NCBI GenBank assembly: GCA_013287025.1
Contig: JABDEN010000020.1
Location: forward strand, 1-24,982
Direction of reading: 5' to 3'
Origin: Gammaproteobacteria bacterium
GTDB lineage: Bacteria; Pseudomonadota; Gammaproteobacteria; DSM-16500
DNA length: 24,982 bases
The first letter of the stretch is position 1. Each line of letters starts with the position of its first letter. Positions 1 through 7,143 of the stretch are shown here, piece after piece. A program made the position numbers and the translations under genes. Under the pieces are notes generated by a model, which was given only the letters and a program-made list of their open reading frames with translations, made no database searches and was not told the DNA's origin.

Positions 1-1459
1 CAAATATAATATTTTCACGAATGGTGCCATTAAATAAATTAGGACTTTGGCCAACTAATCCGATATTTTTTTGTAAAGATGTTAATGATACCTGACCAAT
101 ATTTTGGTCATTAATATAAATATTTCCGTTCGTCGGCATATAATATCTATACAGTAAACTAAAAATAGTTGATTTGCCTCCACCACTTTCACTTACTAAT
201 GCAACGGTTTGGCCTGATTGAATGGTGAAAGTCAATTGATCAAAAATTTTAGATTTTTCTGAATAACTAAAGTCAAGATTTTCTATTTTAATACTTGGTG
301 CAGTTTTAATGTCGAGTGGATTCTCTGGAAAATTGTCGATAATTTCAGAGGGTTTTGAAAGCTCATTAAATACATATTTTAAATCTGGGATGGATGCAAA
401 TATATCATTGAGCGCTTTACCGACTTCCGGAATTGTCGAACAGAGTTGATTTAAATAACCGAACAATGCGATAAATTCCGCAATAGATAATTGTTTTCGC
501 AGAATAAATAGTGCTAAGAACATCCCTATACGTGGGATGAGTATGTGTCCATAAGTGATTTTGATAGGAGTCACTAATCCTTTTATTTCGGCATCCGCAT
601 ATTGTTTGACAACTTTCGCGACTTTTTTCATTGTCTCATTAACTTTATTAAAATCATGGATGGTTTTATATTGCGTGGACGGTTCAGTAATAGCATTCCA
701 CGCTTTTGGGCCGGCTTTTATCAGCTCTTCTCGTGTATCAATGATCGGCTTCGTAGTTAATCCGCAATACGCGGTATAAATTCCGAAAAGTACCGATACA
801 CCCAATCCCATTCCCACATGATATTGCTTAGACAATGCAATTATCGCGATGAGAATATCTAAAATTGCAGGGGCGACTCTAATGAGTAAAGGATTTCCCA
901 AATTGGCCACTGAAAAACTTTTTTGAATAGGATATAGTTTATCCCCTTCCTGTGTTTTAATATGATAATCCAGTGATTTATTTAATTGATGTTCGGTAAT
1001 CCGAGTTAATAAACGTTCGGTATTCCTAGATGCCACCGGAATTAAAATTTGATCCCGCACATTTGGGATAATTTGCGCAAGTAAATACAACAAAAGGACC
1101 GCAGATAATTGTCCTAGATGTTCTCCAAGATTATCTTTTTCTTCCGTAAGACTCTCGGTTAACTTACCTAAAAGATAGGGTGCAAAATAATTGACGGTCG
1201 TTGCAATGGAGGTTAATCCCATCGCAATGTGAATCCTTTGACGATTTTCTGGCGCATAAATAAAACTTAAATAATCTTTCATCAATTGTTTTGTTGTGAT
1301 AGTTATCGTTTTGGAATCTGATATGGTGGGTATTTCTGGTGTTTCGACATCAATGAGATCTTCTTCTTTTTTCGCTGGTAGGTAATCCGTCGGCCTTTTC
1401 CAAATAAAACTACCAATATAGCGACCAACAGATTTTGCAGACTCTAACATTCGTTGCAT
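1..1459 (-). CDS. ABC exporter, fused permease-ATPase (partial, cut by left edge)
   Basis: My translation of the minus strand gives 486 open residues that run off the left edge. The start is ATG at 1459, with AGGAG about 8 nt upstream. Residues 60-360 form a type I exporter membrane domain with hydrophobic stretches near 78-98, 118-135, 195-235 and 305-335. An ATPase domain begins near 390, with Walker A SESGGGKST (423-431), a Q-loop glutamine at 471 and NGTIRENI (478-485). The signature, Walker B and H-loop lie outside the window. A roughly 60-residue soluble N-terminal extension precedes the membrane domain. The layout resembles half-size exporters of the MsbA/Atm1 type (usually about 580-620 residues); the substrate cannot be told. 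The first glycine of Walker A is serine here. Certain as an ABC exporter, unsure of subfamily. Confidence 0.9.
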   Translation of the reverse strand, partial: MQRMLESAKSVGRYIGSFIWKRPTDYLPAKKEEDLIDVETPEIPTISDSKTITITTKQLMKDYLSFIYAPENRQRIHIAMGLTSIATTVNYFAPYLLGKLTESLTEEKDNLGEHLGQLSAVLLLYLLAQIIPNVRDQILIPVASRNTERLLTRITEHQLNKSLDYHIKTQEGDKLYPIQKSFSVANLGNPLLIRVAPAILDILIAIIALSKQYHVGMGLGVSVLFGIYTAYCGLTTKPIIDTREELIKAGPKAWNAITEPSTQYKTIHDFNKVNETMKKVAKVVKQYADAEIKGLVTPIKITYGHILIPRIGMFLALFILRKQLSIAEFIALFGYLNQLCSTIPEVGKALNDIFASIPDLKYVFNELSKPSEIIDNFPENPLDIKTAPSIKIENLDFSYSEKSKIFDQLTFTIQSGQTVALVSESGGGKSTIFSLLYRYYMPTNGNIYINDQNIGQVSLTSLQKNIGLVGQSPNLFNGTIRENIIF

Positions 1460-1544
1460 TGTATTTTCTCCTCGTATGATTTTTTTGCTTTTTTTAAACT
1501 TAATGGTGAAATTTTATTGAAATCAGGCGTAAAAAGCGGGAAAG

Positions 1545-1550
1545 ATTATA
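1545..1550 (-). promoter_or_regulatory. Candidate -10 element for the ABC exporter
   Basis: On the minus strand a perfect TATAAT lies about 85 nt upstream of the exporter start, in the gap after fis. No good -35 hexamer sits at 16-18 bp, so this rests on the -10 alone. Confidence 0.3.
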
Positions 1551-1592
1551 TCGTTTTAATGTGTAGAAATACAGTGGGTTAATCAAAGATAA

Positions 1593-1621
1593 AGGATTGT
1601 TGCGAAATCCACAACAATCCT
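1593..1621 (-). terminator. Hairpin downstream of fis, possible terminator
   Basis: AGGATTGTTG (1593-1602) and CAACAATCCT (1612-1621) are perfectly complementary 10-bp arms around a 9-nt loop, 37 nt past the fis stop. In the fis direction the following sequence is only moderately T-rich (TTATCTTTGATT), so termination may be weak or factor-assisted. Confidence 0.4.
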
Positions 1622-1657
1622 GATAATAAAAAAAGAGCGAAACGTTGATTAAAAAGG

Positions 1658-1936
1658 TTAATCTAACATTCCGTATTGTTTTAATTTTTTGCGTAAAGTT
1701 CCGCGTGAAATACCTAAAATTTGAGCCATACGCACTTGATTGTAATGTGTATGATTGATGAGTACTTCAAGTAGGGGTCTTTCGATTTCTTCAAGCAAAA
1801 TGCAATAGAAGTCAACGGGTTGTTCACTTCCAATGTTGGTAAAATAATTTCGCAATGTATCTTTTACGGCTTGTCTCAATGTTGTGCTGTCAAGATTTTC
1901 TGTAATAGCCATTTTTTCAACCATATTAAACTCCAT
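1658..1936 (-). CDS. fis: Nucleoid-associated regulator Fis
   Basis: Fis is a dimeric DNA-bending protein that organises the nucleoid and regulates rRNA and growth-phase genes. The 92-residue product matches the usual size (about 98). Its C-terminus GISRGTLRKKLKQYGM is the family helix-turn-helix, preceded by the conserved segment around PLLEVLINHTHYNQVRMAQIL. Two starts are possible. ATG at 1936 has AAGGAA upstream; ATG at 1924 (fifth codon) has GGAG at 6 nt and gives an 88-residue protein. In E. coli fis follows dusB; here it lies downstream of an HU gene and an upstream terminator suggests its own transcript. Identity is secure; the exact start is not. Confidence 0.95.
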   Translation of the reverse strand: MEFNMVEKMAITENLDSTTLRQAVKDTLRNYFTNIGSEQPVDFYCILLEEIERPLLEVLINHTHYNQVRMAQILGISRGTLRKKLKQYGMLD

Positions 1937-2011
1937 GTTATCTATTCCTTATTTCCATATACAAATAATAAGTTAAAGCATACCCAAAAATTCACTTACT
2001 TACAGTTCTCT

Positions 2012-2050
2012 AAAAAATTACTCCAACAAAGTCTCTATTGGAGTAATTTT
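2012..2050 (-). terminator. Strong rho-independent terminator after the HU gene
   Basis: AAAATTACTCCAA (2014-2026) and TTGGAGTAATTTT (2038-2050) form a perfect 13-bp stem with an 11-nt loop. On the minus strand the stem runs into TTTTTT. It lies 19 nt after the HU stop and separates the HU transcript from fis. Confidence 0.8.
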
Positions 2051-2068
2051 CAGAATAATGATGCAGAA

Positions 2069-2353
2069 CTATTCCTTAATAGTATCGACCTGTTCCTTCA
2101 AACCTTTGCCCGCTTTAAAAAAAGGCACAACGGCTTTTTCGATAATCATTTCTTCTCCGGTTTTGGGATTGCGTACTTTACGTGCTGCACGCGTTTTAAC
2201 GCCAAAATTCCCAAACCCAATTAAAGAAACGGAACCTCCTTGCGTAAGTGTTTCAACAATGCAGTTTAAAGTAGCTGCTAATGCTTTTTCTGCTTTATTG
2301 ACAGGAAGGCCAGCACCTTCTGCAATGGTTGAAATAAGTTGAGATTTATTCAT
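2069..2353 (-). CDS. hup: DNA-binding protein HU
   Basis: HU is a small dimeric histone-like protein that bends and compacts DNA without sequence specificity. The 94-residue product has the family length and motifs: MNKSQLI at the start, GGSVSLIGFGNFGVKTRAAR (about 39-58), and RNPKTGEEM with the DNA-clamping proline arm (61-69), ending in KAGKGLKE. Start ATG at 2353 has AAGGAA 8 nt upstream. It starts 45 nt after the stop of the upstream lysine-rich coiled-coil gene on the same strand, so the two may be co-transcribed. It is followed by a strong terminator. HU cannot be separated from IHF by size alone, but the body of the protein is HU-like. Confidence 0.95.
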   Translation of the reverse strand: MNKSQLISTIAEGAGLPVNKAEKALAATLNCIVETLTQGGSVSLIGFGNFGVKTRAARKVRNPKTGEEMIIEKAVVPFFKAGKGLKEQVDTIKE

Positions 2354-2398
2354 AACGCGTTCCTTACCTTTATTAAAATAGGAATAACTTTTTTTCCA

Positions 2399-2989
2399 TT
2401 ATGAATTGAGTTCAATAGACTCTATTGATTCCATCATCATCGGTTCTGAAGCGGTTGCTTCATGCGTCGTGACTGGAGCGGCAGCACGTGATTTGCGAAC
2501 TTTCACAGCAGCTTTAGCGGGTTTAATTGTTTTGACAGGTTTAGCAGATTGGGTCCATTCTTTCTCGAGTTTAATAATTTGCTTTTTGATAGCAACATAT
2601 TTCGCTTGTTTTTCTGAAAGTGATTTGCCTTGTTGGCGATTTTGGTCAATCTGTTTTAAAATGTTAGCAATTGCTTTATTTAAAACATCCGATGCTTTCT
2701 TTGAAACTTTTAACTGTTTTTTCGCAGCGGTGGTAAGTTTATCTTTGGAAGCAAGAGAGCTTTGTTTGGTAGTAATTGTTTTTTGTTGCTTTTGCATTTT
2801 TTGTAGTGAAGATTGTAGTTTGGCTTCTTGTTGTTTTAATGCAATGATATCTTTTTGAGTTTGGACAGCAATTTTAGCTGGGATTTCTCGAAAAGATTTT
2901 TCCAAGGATTCTGTTAGACTTTGGACTTGACGTTTTACTTTAACAGAAGTTTTTGTTGCGCTAGATCTTTTTACTTTTTTGCGTGGCAT
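2399..2989 (-). CDS. Lysine-rich coiled-coil protein, possibly nucleoid-associated
   Basis: The 196-residue product is not a named family to me. The N-terminus (PRKKVKRSSATKTSVKVKR) is strongly basic. Residues about 20-148 are rich in Lys, Gln, Leu and Ser with heptad spacing and no proline breaks, so a long coiled coil is likely. Residues 150-172 (AKPVKTIKPAKAAVKVRKS) resemble the Lys-Ala-Pro tails of bacterial histone-H1-like proteins. The last 20 residues are acidic and serine-rich. There is no signal peptide or membrane segment. Start ATG at 2989 has GAGGACC upstream. Position directly before the HU gene and near fis supports a chromatin-related role; this is inference from composition and neighbours. 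Confidence 0.8.
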   Translation of the reverse strand: MPRKKVKRSSATKTSVKVKRQVQSLTESLEKSFREIPAKIAVQTQKDIIALKQQEAKLQSSLQKMQKQQKTITTKQSSLASKDKLTTAAKKQLKVSKKASDVLNKAIANILKQIDQNRQQGKSLSEKQAKYVAIKKQIIKLEKEWTQSAKPVKTIKPAKAAVKVRKSRAAAPVTTHEATASEPMMMESIESIELNS

Positions 2990-3194
2990 GTTTGATGGTC
3001 CTCACCATAAAATTTTTAACGACGTAAGAATTTAACATTTTTTTGTAAGAAAAGTCTATAGCTTAAGTATGATTTAATATTGATTTCAGTGTGAGAAATT
3101 ATTAGAGTACTGTTTTCCTTTGCAAGATTAGGTTAAAACATCATTCTATGAAAGAATTTTTAAAAGTGAAACCCACATATTGTAGGAGCAATGC

Positions 3195-3692
3195 ATGAGT
3201 AAATTGACACTAAAAGAACAATTAGAAGCTTTATCATTAGGCTCATCAGAGAAGCCTTTGGTCACGCCAAAAATTGTAAAATCAAATTATAAAACCCCTG
3301 AAAAAGTCAATCGACCTCCAAAGCAAAAACCGGCATGGCTTGAGCACGCACAATATGGTGTCGAATTGTTAAGAGCTTATTTCCCCGCTTGTTTTAAAGA
3401 AATGAAAGAGATCCAACCATTAAAAATTGGTATTAAACAAGATTTAGTAAAACACTTAAGCACGAGAGACGATATCGTGTTGGGAGATAAAGCTTGTATG
3501 GTGAGTAGTCTTGCTTACTATGTGAGTTCTGCTGCATACCATAAAAATGTAGTGGAAGGCGCGGCGAGAATCGATTTGGAAGGAAATGCGATTGGTCTCG
3601 TGACAGTAGAAGAAGCACAGTATTCGCTGGAATGTCGAAAAACAAAAATGCAAAAGAAAAGTAAAGAATTAGAGGTTGTCGAGAAGGCATAA
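3195..3692 (+). CDS. proQ: ProQ/FinO-family RNA chaperone
   Basis: ProQ/FinO proteins bind structured small RNAs and mRNA 3' ends and control their stability and pairing. The 165-residue product has a Lys/Pro-rich N-terminal tail (1-46), then a ProQ/FinO domain (about 47-145) with the hallmarks FPACF (63-67), PLKIGIKQDL (75-84), the Tyr-Ser helix YYVSSAAYHKNVVEG (108-122) and AARIDLEGNAIGLVT (123-137). A short lysine-rich tail follows. It lacks the long linker and Tudor-like end of E. coli ProQ and is nearer to compact forms such as Legionella RocC. Start ATG at 3195 has AGGAG 6 nt upstream; an out-of-frame ATG at 3191 is ignored. It diverges from the HU gene cluster. Confidence 0.9.
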   Translation: MSKLTLKEQLEALSLGSSEKPLVTPKIVKSNYKTPEKVNRPPKQKPAWLEHAQYGVELLRAYFPACFKEMKEIQPLKIGIKQDLVKHLSTRDDIVLGDKACMVSSLAYYVSSAAYHKNVVEGAARIDLEGNAIGLVTVEEAQYSLECRKTKMQKKSKELEVVEKA

Positions 3693-3704
3693 TAATTAAT
3701 TTTT

Positions 3705-3814
3705 CGTCATCAACTATGTCATGCCAGCATGCTTTAAGCTGGCATCCAAGAGGCTTCGCTACGTGCCCACTGGATGCCAGCTTAAAGCATGCTGGCATGA
3801 CATAGTTGATGACG
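3705..3814. repeat. Perfect inverted repeat, 44-bp arms (palindrome family A)
   Basis: Arms at 3705-3748 and 3771-3814 are exactly complementary over 44 bp around a 22-nt loop. Each arm contains the core CATGCCAGCATGCTTTAAGC or its complement. The element starts 12 nt after the proQ stop, so its RNA hairpin could end or protect the proQ transcript. No transposase is present. It is best described as a dispersed palindromic element, like REP or miniature inverted-repeat elements. Confidence 0.9.
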
Positions 3815-3834
3815 GAATAAAAGTAATAATTCTC

Positions 3835-3866
3835 TGGATGGAAGCGGAAAACATGCTGGCAGGACA
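3835..3866. repeat. Degenerate half-copy of palindrome family A
   Basis: These 32 bases align without gaps to 3771-3802 of the neighbouring palindrome, with 26 identities by eye, including CATGCTGGCA (3852-3861). It looks like the decayed remnant of a second copy. Confidence 0.6.
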
Positions 3867-3940
3867 GACTTAACAATTACTCCTAGCTTTAAATTTGCCA
3901 AATGAGATACAATAGCCAAAATTAATGGATAATCCATTTT

Positions 3941-5503
3941 ATGGAATTAATTAGGCGATTTTCCCCCTTCACACTTTTAATACTAAGTATCAACGGAATG
4001 GTTGGTTCCGCTTGGTTATTTGCGCCTCTATATGCTGCAAAAATTGCCGGGTCTGGCGCGATCATCGCATGGATTATTGCCGGTTTTGCGACCGCCATCA
4101 TTGCACTGACCTTTGCTGAGCTATCAGTCCTCATTCCCGTGGCTGGCGGGACTGCCAAAATTCCTGAAGTGAGTCATGGGACGTTAACGAGCTTTACGCT
4201 AAGCTGGATTGCTTGGCTTTCAGCGCTGACGATGGCGCCTATCGAAGTGCAAGCGGTCCTACAATACGCGTCGACTTATTTTACCTCTCTCGTGCATACA
4301 GTGAATGATACACCGGAATTGACCGTGATAGGGTTGGTATGGGCTACTGTACTCATGCTTACATTTTGCATTATTAATATTGTCAGTTTTAAAGGTTTAG
4401 TGCGTTTTAATTTTTTTATCTTTTCATTTAAAGTCGCGATTATTATTTTCACTATTTTTGCTTTAATAAAAGTAAGTTTTAATTCAACGAACTTTTCGGA
4501 TTTACATACCAGTTTTTCAGTGACAGGATGGCAAGCCATTCTCACCGCTGTCGCAACGGGTGGGGTTGCTTTCGCATTCACCGGATTTAAACACGGTGTG
4601 GAATTAGCGGGCGAAGCAAAAAAGCTAGCTTTCGCCATTCCTCTTGCCATTGTGGGGTCTGTGGTTTGTTGTTTAATCCTTTATTTGGGTTTGCAAATTG
4701 CGTTTATTGGCGCACTTCACCCAACAGCGCTTTTGCAAGGATGGGCAAATTTAAGTTTTGTCGGTGATGTCGGACCTTTTGCGGGACTCGCCGCAGGGTT
4801 AGGATTAATATGGTTATTAAAACTTTTATATATCGATGCTGCTGTATCACCGAGCGGTGCAGGCTTGATTTATGTGACTTCCACGGCACGCATTCTTTAT
4901 GCCATGAGTCGAATTGGTTATGTTCCAAAGTTTCTTTCCTACCTTAACAAAGAAGATTTTCCTGTTGCCGCTATTTTTGTGAACTTTGTCATTGGTATGT
5001 TTCTCTTCTTACCTCTACATGGTTGGCAAGCGATGGTGAGTTTTTTGGTTTCTGGTATGGTGATTTCTTACGCGATTGGTCCCATTGCTTTACTTTCCTT
5101 ACGACTCGATTTGCCGAACGAAAAACGTTTATTTCGTCTTCCTGCGGCACCCGTCATTTGTTTACTTGCTTTTTATTTCTGTAATTTAATGAGTTATTGG
5201 ACGGGTTGGGACACGATGTGGAAGCTCGCGATTGCGATACTCATCGGATTTGTGGTTTTTTCATTAAGTTTATTAAATAAAAAAAATTCATTCCCTAACA
5301 TGGGATTTAAGTCAATTTATTGGATTTTTCCATACCTCGGCGGGTTAACATTAATTTCTTACTTTGGTGCATTTGGGGGTAAGAATGTCATTCCTTTTGG
5401 TTGGGATTTTTTAGTGATTGCGATGTTTAGCATCATCATTTTATTACTTGCCGTCAAAAATCGCTCCACCAATCTCAAAACGGAATCCATTAATTCCTTA
5501 TAA
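3941..5503 (+). CDS. APC-superfamily amino acid permease
   Basis: A 520-residue inner membrane protein with about twelve hydrophobic helices spread over its length. The first helix carries NGMVGSAWLFAP (18-29), the unwound substrate-binding segment typical of amino acid/polyamine/organocation transporters. FAFTGFKHGVELAGEAKK (about 210-227) matches the conserved loop after helix 6, with the small acidic motif ELAGE. It probably imports an amino acid with protons or exchanges it for a product; the substrate cannot be told. Start ATG at 3941 has only a weak ribosome site. A 7-bp inverted repeat (AATGGAT/ATCCATT, 3924-3938) ends two bases before the ATG. The stop overlaps the convergent L,D-transpeptidase by 14 nt. 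Confidence 0.92.
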   Translation: MELIRRFSPFTLLILSINGMVGSAWLFAPLYAAKIAGSGAIIAWIIAGFATAIIALTFAELSVLIPVAGGTAKIPEVSHGTLTSFTLSWIAWLSALTMAPIEVQAVLQYASTYFTSLVHTVNDTPELTVIGLVWATVLMLTFCIINIVSFKGLVRFNFFIFSFKVAIIIFTIFALIKVSFNSTNFSDLHTSFSVTGWQAILTAVATGGVAFAFTGFKHGVELAGEAKKLAFAIPLAIVGSVVCCLILYLGLQIAFIGALHPTALLQGWANLSFVGDVGPFAGLAAGLGLIWLLKLLYIDAAVSPSGAGLIYVTSTARILYAMSRIGYVPKFLSYLNKEDFPVAAIFVNFVIGMFLFLPLHGWQAMVSFLVSGMVISYAIGPIALLSLRLDLPNEKRLFRLPAAPVICLLAFYFCNLMSYWTGWDTMWKLAIAILIGFVVFSLSLLNKKNSFPNMGFKSIYWIFPYLGGLTLISYFGAFGGKNVIPFGWDFLVIAMFSIIILLLAVKNRSTNLKTESINSL

Positions 5504-6176
5504 TGACTGCTACTTTCCCTGCGCCTTCCGTAAATTCTTGGTTTAGCCATTGCGCGTCATTCACAAACATCCGAATGCAACCATGGCTTGCATTATATCC
5601 TGGTACTTCATAAGAACCATGCAATGCAAAACCATTATGGAAATACATACAGTAAGGCATTGGCGCGCCTCCTCTTCCAACGGGAAATTTTGTAGATTTG
5701 CAGCCTGCGCCTTCTTTATTATAAATAGCGAAATTTCCGATAGGAGAAGTGCATTTACGATGTATATCGGGACAATAACCTCTACCACCAGAAACGGGTC
5801 CCCAATGTTCTAATGTTCCATCTGCATCATATGCACCAAAAGCAAGTTTGCTTAAGGACACAATAATAGTTTTCTGACCCGGCGCATCAATTTTATTACT
5901 TATCGGCGCATAAGTTAGGGGATTGGTATTGATGTTGTTAGGAATCGAAATGCGCATACCGGGATATAATTGATTATTTGTGCGATTGATTCGCATGACT
6001 ACATCGCGTTCATCTGGATTCGGAAACAAACTTTTCCAACTATCTTTCCTTTTCACTTTATAACAATGATAGCTGGAATCATTCGCGCAAAGGTTACTAC
6101 CATAAGGTTTCGCGCTGGCGATCCCACTAAAAAGAAAAAAGAAAATAGTGAGAAGTGAAGTAATGATGACAATCAT
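5490..6176 (-). CDS. Exported L,D-transpeptidase (YkuD) with LysM-like domain
   Basis: L,D-transpeptidases make 3-3 cross-links in peptidoglycan or attach proteins to it. The 228-residue product has a signal peptide (1-22, ending GIASA), a LysM-like segment (about 38-80, ending YPGMRISIP), and a YkuD catalytic domain (about 102-227) with HG at 186-187 and SHGCIRM (197-203). C200 is the predicted nucleophile. Six further cysteines (30, 38, 135, 142, 159, 176) suggest disulfides in the periplasm. Start ATG at 6176 has AGGAG 7 nt upstream. The gene is convergent with, and overlaps, the permease end by 14 nt. A hairpin candidate covers its ribosome site. Confidence 0.95.
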   Translation of the reverse strand: MIVIITSLLTIFFFLFSGIASAKPYGSNLCANDSSYHCYKVKRKDSWKSLFPNPDERDVVMRINRTNNQLYPGMRISIPNNINTNPLTYAPISNKIDAPGQKTIIVSLSKLAFGAYDADGTLEHWGPVSGGRGYCPDIHRKCTSPIGNFAIYNKEGAGCKSTKFPVGRGGAPMPYCMYFHNGFALHGSYEVPGYNASHGCIRMFVNDAQWLNQEFTEGAGKVAVIIRN

Positions 6177-6179
6177 ATG

Positions 6180-6213
6180 GTGCTCTCCTTGTTGTACTTT
6201 GGTGGAGAAGCAC
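6180..6213 (-). promoter_or_regulatory. Hairpin that could mask the ribosome site of the L,D-transpeptidase
   Basis: In the mRNA (minus strand) GTGCTTCTCC pairs with GGAGAGCAC, nine pairs with one bulged U and a 15-nt loop. The 3' arm contains the AGGAGA ribosome site of the gene starting at 6176. The 5' arm can alternatively form a small GGAG/CTCC hairpin with bases just upstream, so two exclusive structures are possible. Confidence 0.35.
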
Positions 6214-6364
6214 TCCTTGCAACCTTTAAACTCCTATAAATACATTGTAGATCAAATATAAAATTAAGGTGTGAGACAAGCTTAAAAAAATTAATTATCC
6301 AATCAGATCATAATGTTATAGAATGCAAACCACATGAAACTGAAAGATTATGAGGTAAAATCAT

Positions 6365-7141
6365 ATGGAAATTTTAAAATGTCAAACGTTAGAAAATGGT
6401 ATTTTACAAATTGTCTTTAATCGTCCCAGCGCTTTGAATGCATTAAATGCTGAATTTATGCAGCAATTTTCTGAAGTGCTATTATCAATAAAAAATGATT
6501 CCACAGTTAAAGCATTATTATTAACAGGAGAGGGTAAGGCTTTTTGTGCCGGTGCTGATATTAATGAATTAACGATGTTAAATGGTAAAGATGGTTTAAC
6601 CTTTGCACGTCGCGGACAAGAAATTTTTAATTCTCTAGAGTCGTTAGGAAAGCCTTCGCTTGCTGCAATCAACGGTTTTGCATTAGGTGGAGGACTAGAG
6701 TTAGCCATGGCTGCGACCTTAAGAATTGCAGCTGATACCGCCATATTTGGTCAACCCGAAATAAAATTAGGTGTAATTCCTGGTTTTGGAGGGACACAAC
6801 GCCTCGCACGATTAGTAGGAAAAGGACGTGCATTAGACCTTTGTTTAACGGGGCGAACCATCAAAGCCACGGAAGCACTTTCTATCGGGCTCGTGAACGA
6901 AGTCGTTCCGAAAGACGAGTTATTAACGCGCGCAAAGACTTTACTTGAAAATATTGTTCAACTCCCACCCCTTGCTTTAAAGAGTATTATTACTGTCATT
7001 AACCATGGATATGATTTAACGATGGATGACGCTTTAGAATTAGAAGCGGCGCATTTTGCCTTATGTTGCGCGACTAAAGATAAATCTGAAGGGACGAAAG
7101 CTTTTCTAGAAAAACGCGTAGCAGTTTTTCAAGGGGAATAA
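6365..7141 (+). CDS. Enoyl-CoA hydratase (crotonase family)
   Basis: The protein hydrates trans-2-enoyl-CoA to 3-hydroxyacyl-CoA in fatty acid or branched-chain amino acid breakdown. Its 258 residues match the family (about 257-260). The oxyanion-hole segments FCAGAD (60-65) and NGFALGGG (103-110) and both catalytic glutamates are present: E112 in GGGLELAM and E132 in GQPEIKLGVIPGFGGTQR. Start ATG at 6365 has GAGG upstream. The next gene, also of the crotonase fold, starts 2 nt after its stop, so the two form an operon. Which acyl chain is used cannot be decided; pairing with a hydroxyisobutyryl-CoA hydrolase fits valine catabolism. Confidence 0.95.
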   Translation: MEILKCQTLENGILQIVFNRPSALNALNAEFMQQFSEVLLSIKNDSTVKALLLTGEGKAFCAGADINELTMLNGKDGLTFARRGQEIFNSLESLGKPSLAAINGFALGGGLELAMAATLRIAADTAIFGQPEIKLGVIPGFGGTQRLARLVGKGRALDLCLTGRTIKATEALSIGLVNEVVPKDELLTRAKTLLENIVQLPPLALKSIITVINHGYDLTMDDALELEAAHFALCCATKDKSEGTKAFLEKRVAVFQGE

Positions 7142-7143
7142 TC

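Noticed and set aside
3924..3938. Small palindrome AATGGAT-A-ATCCATT just before the permease start
   Set aside because: Only 7-bp A-T-rich arms; an operator is possible but not supportable from one copy.
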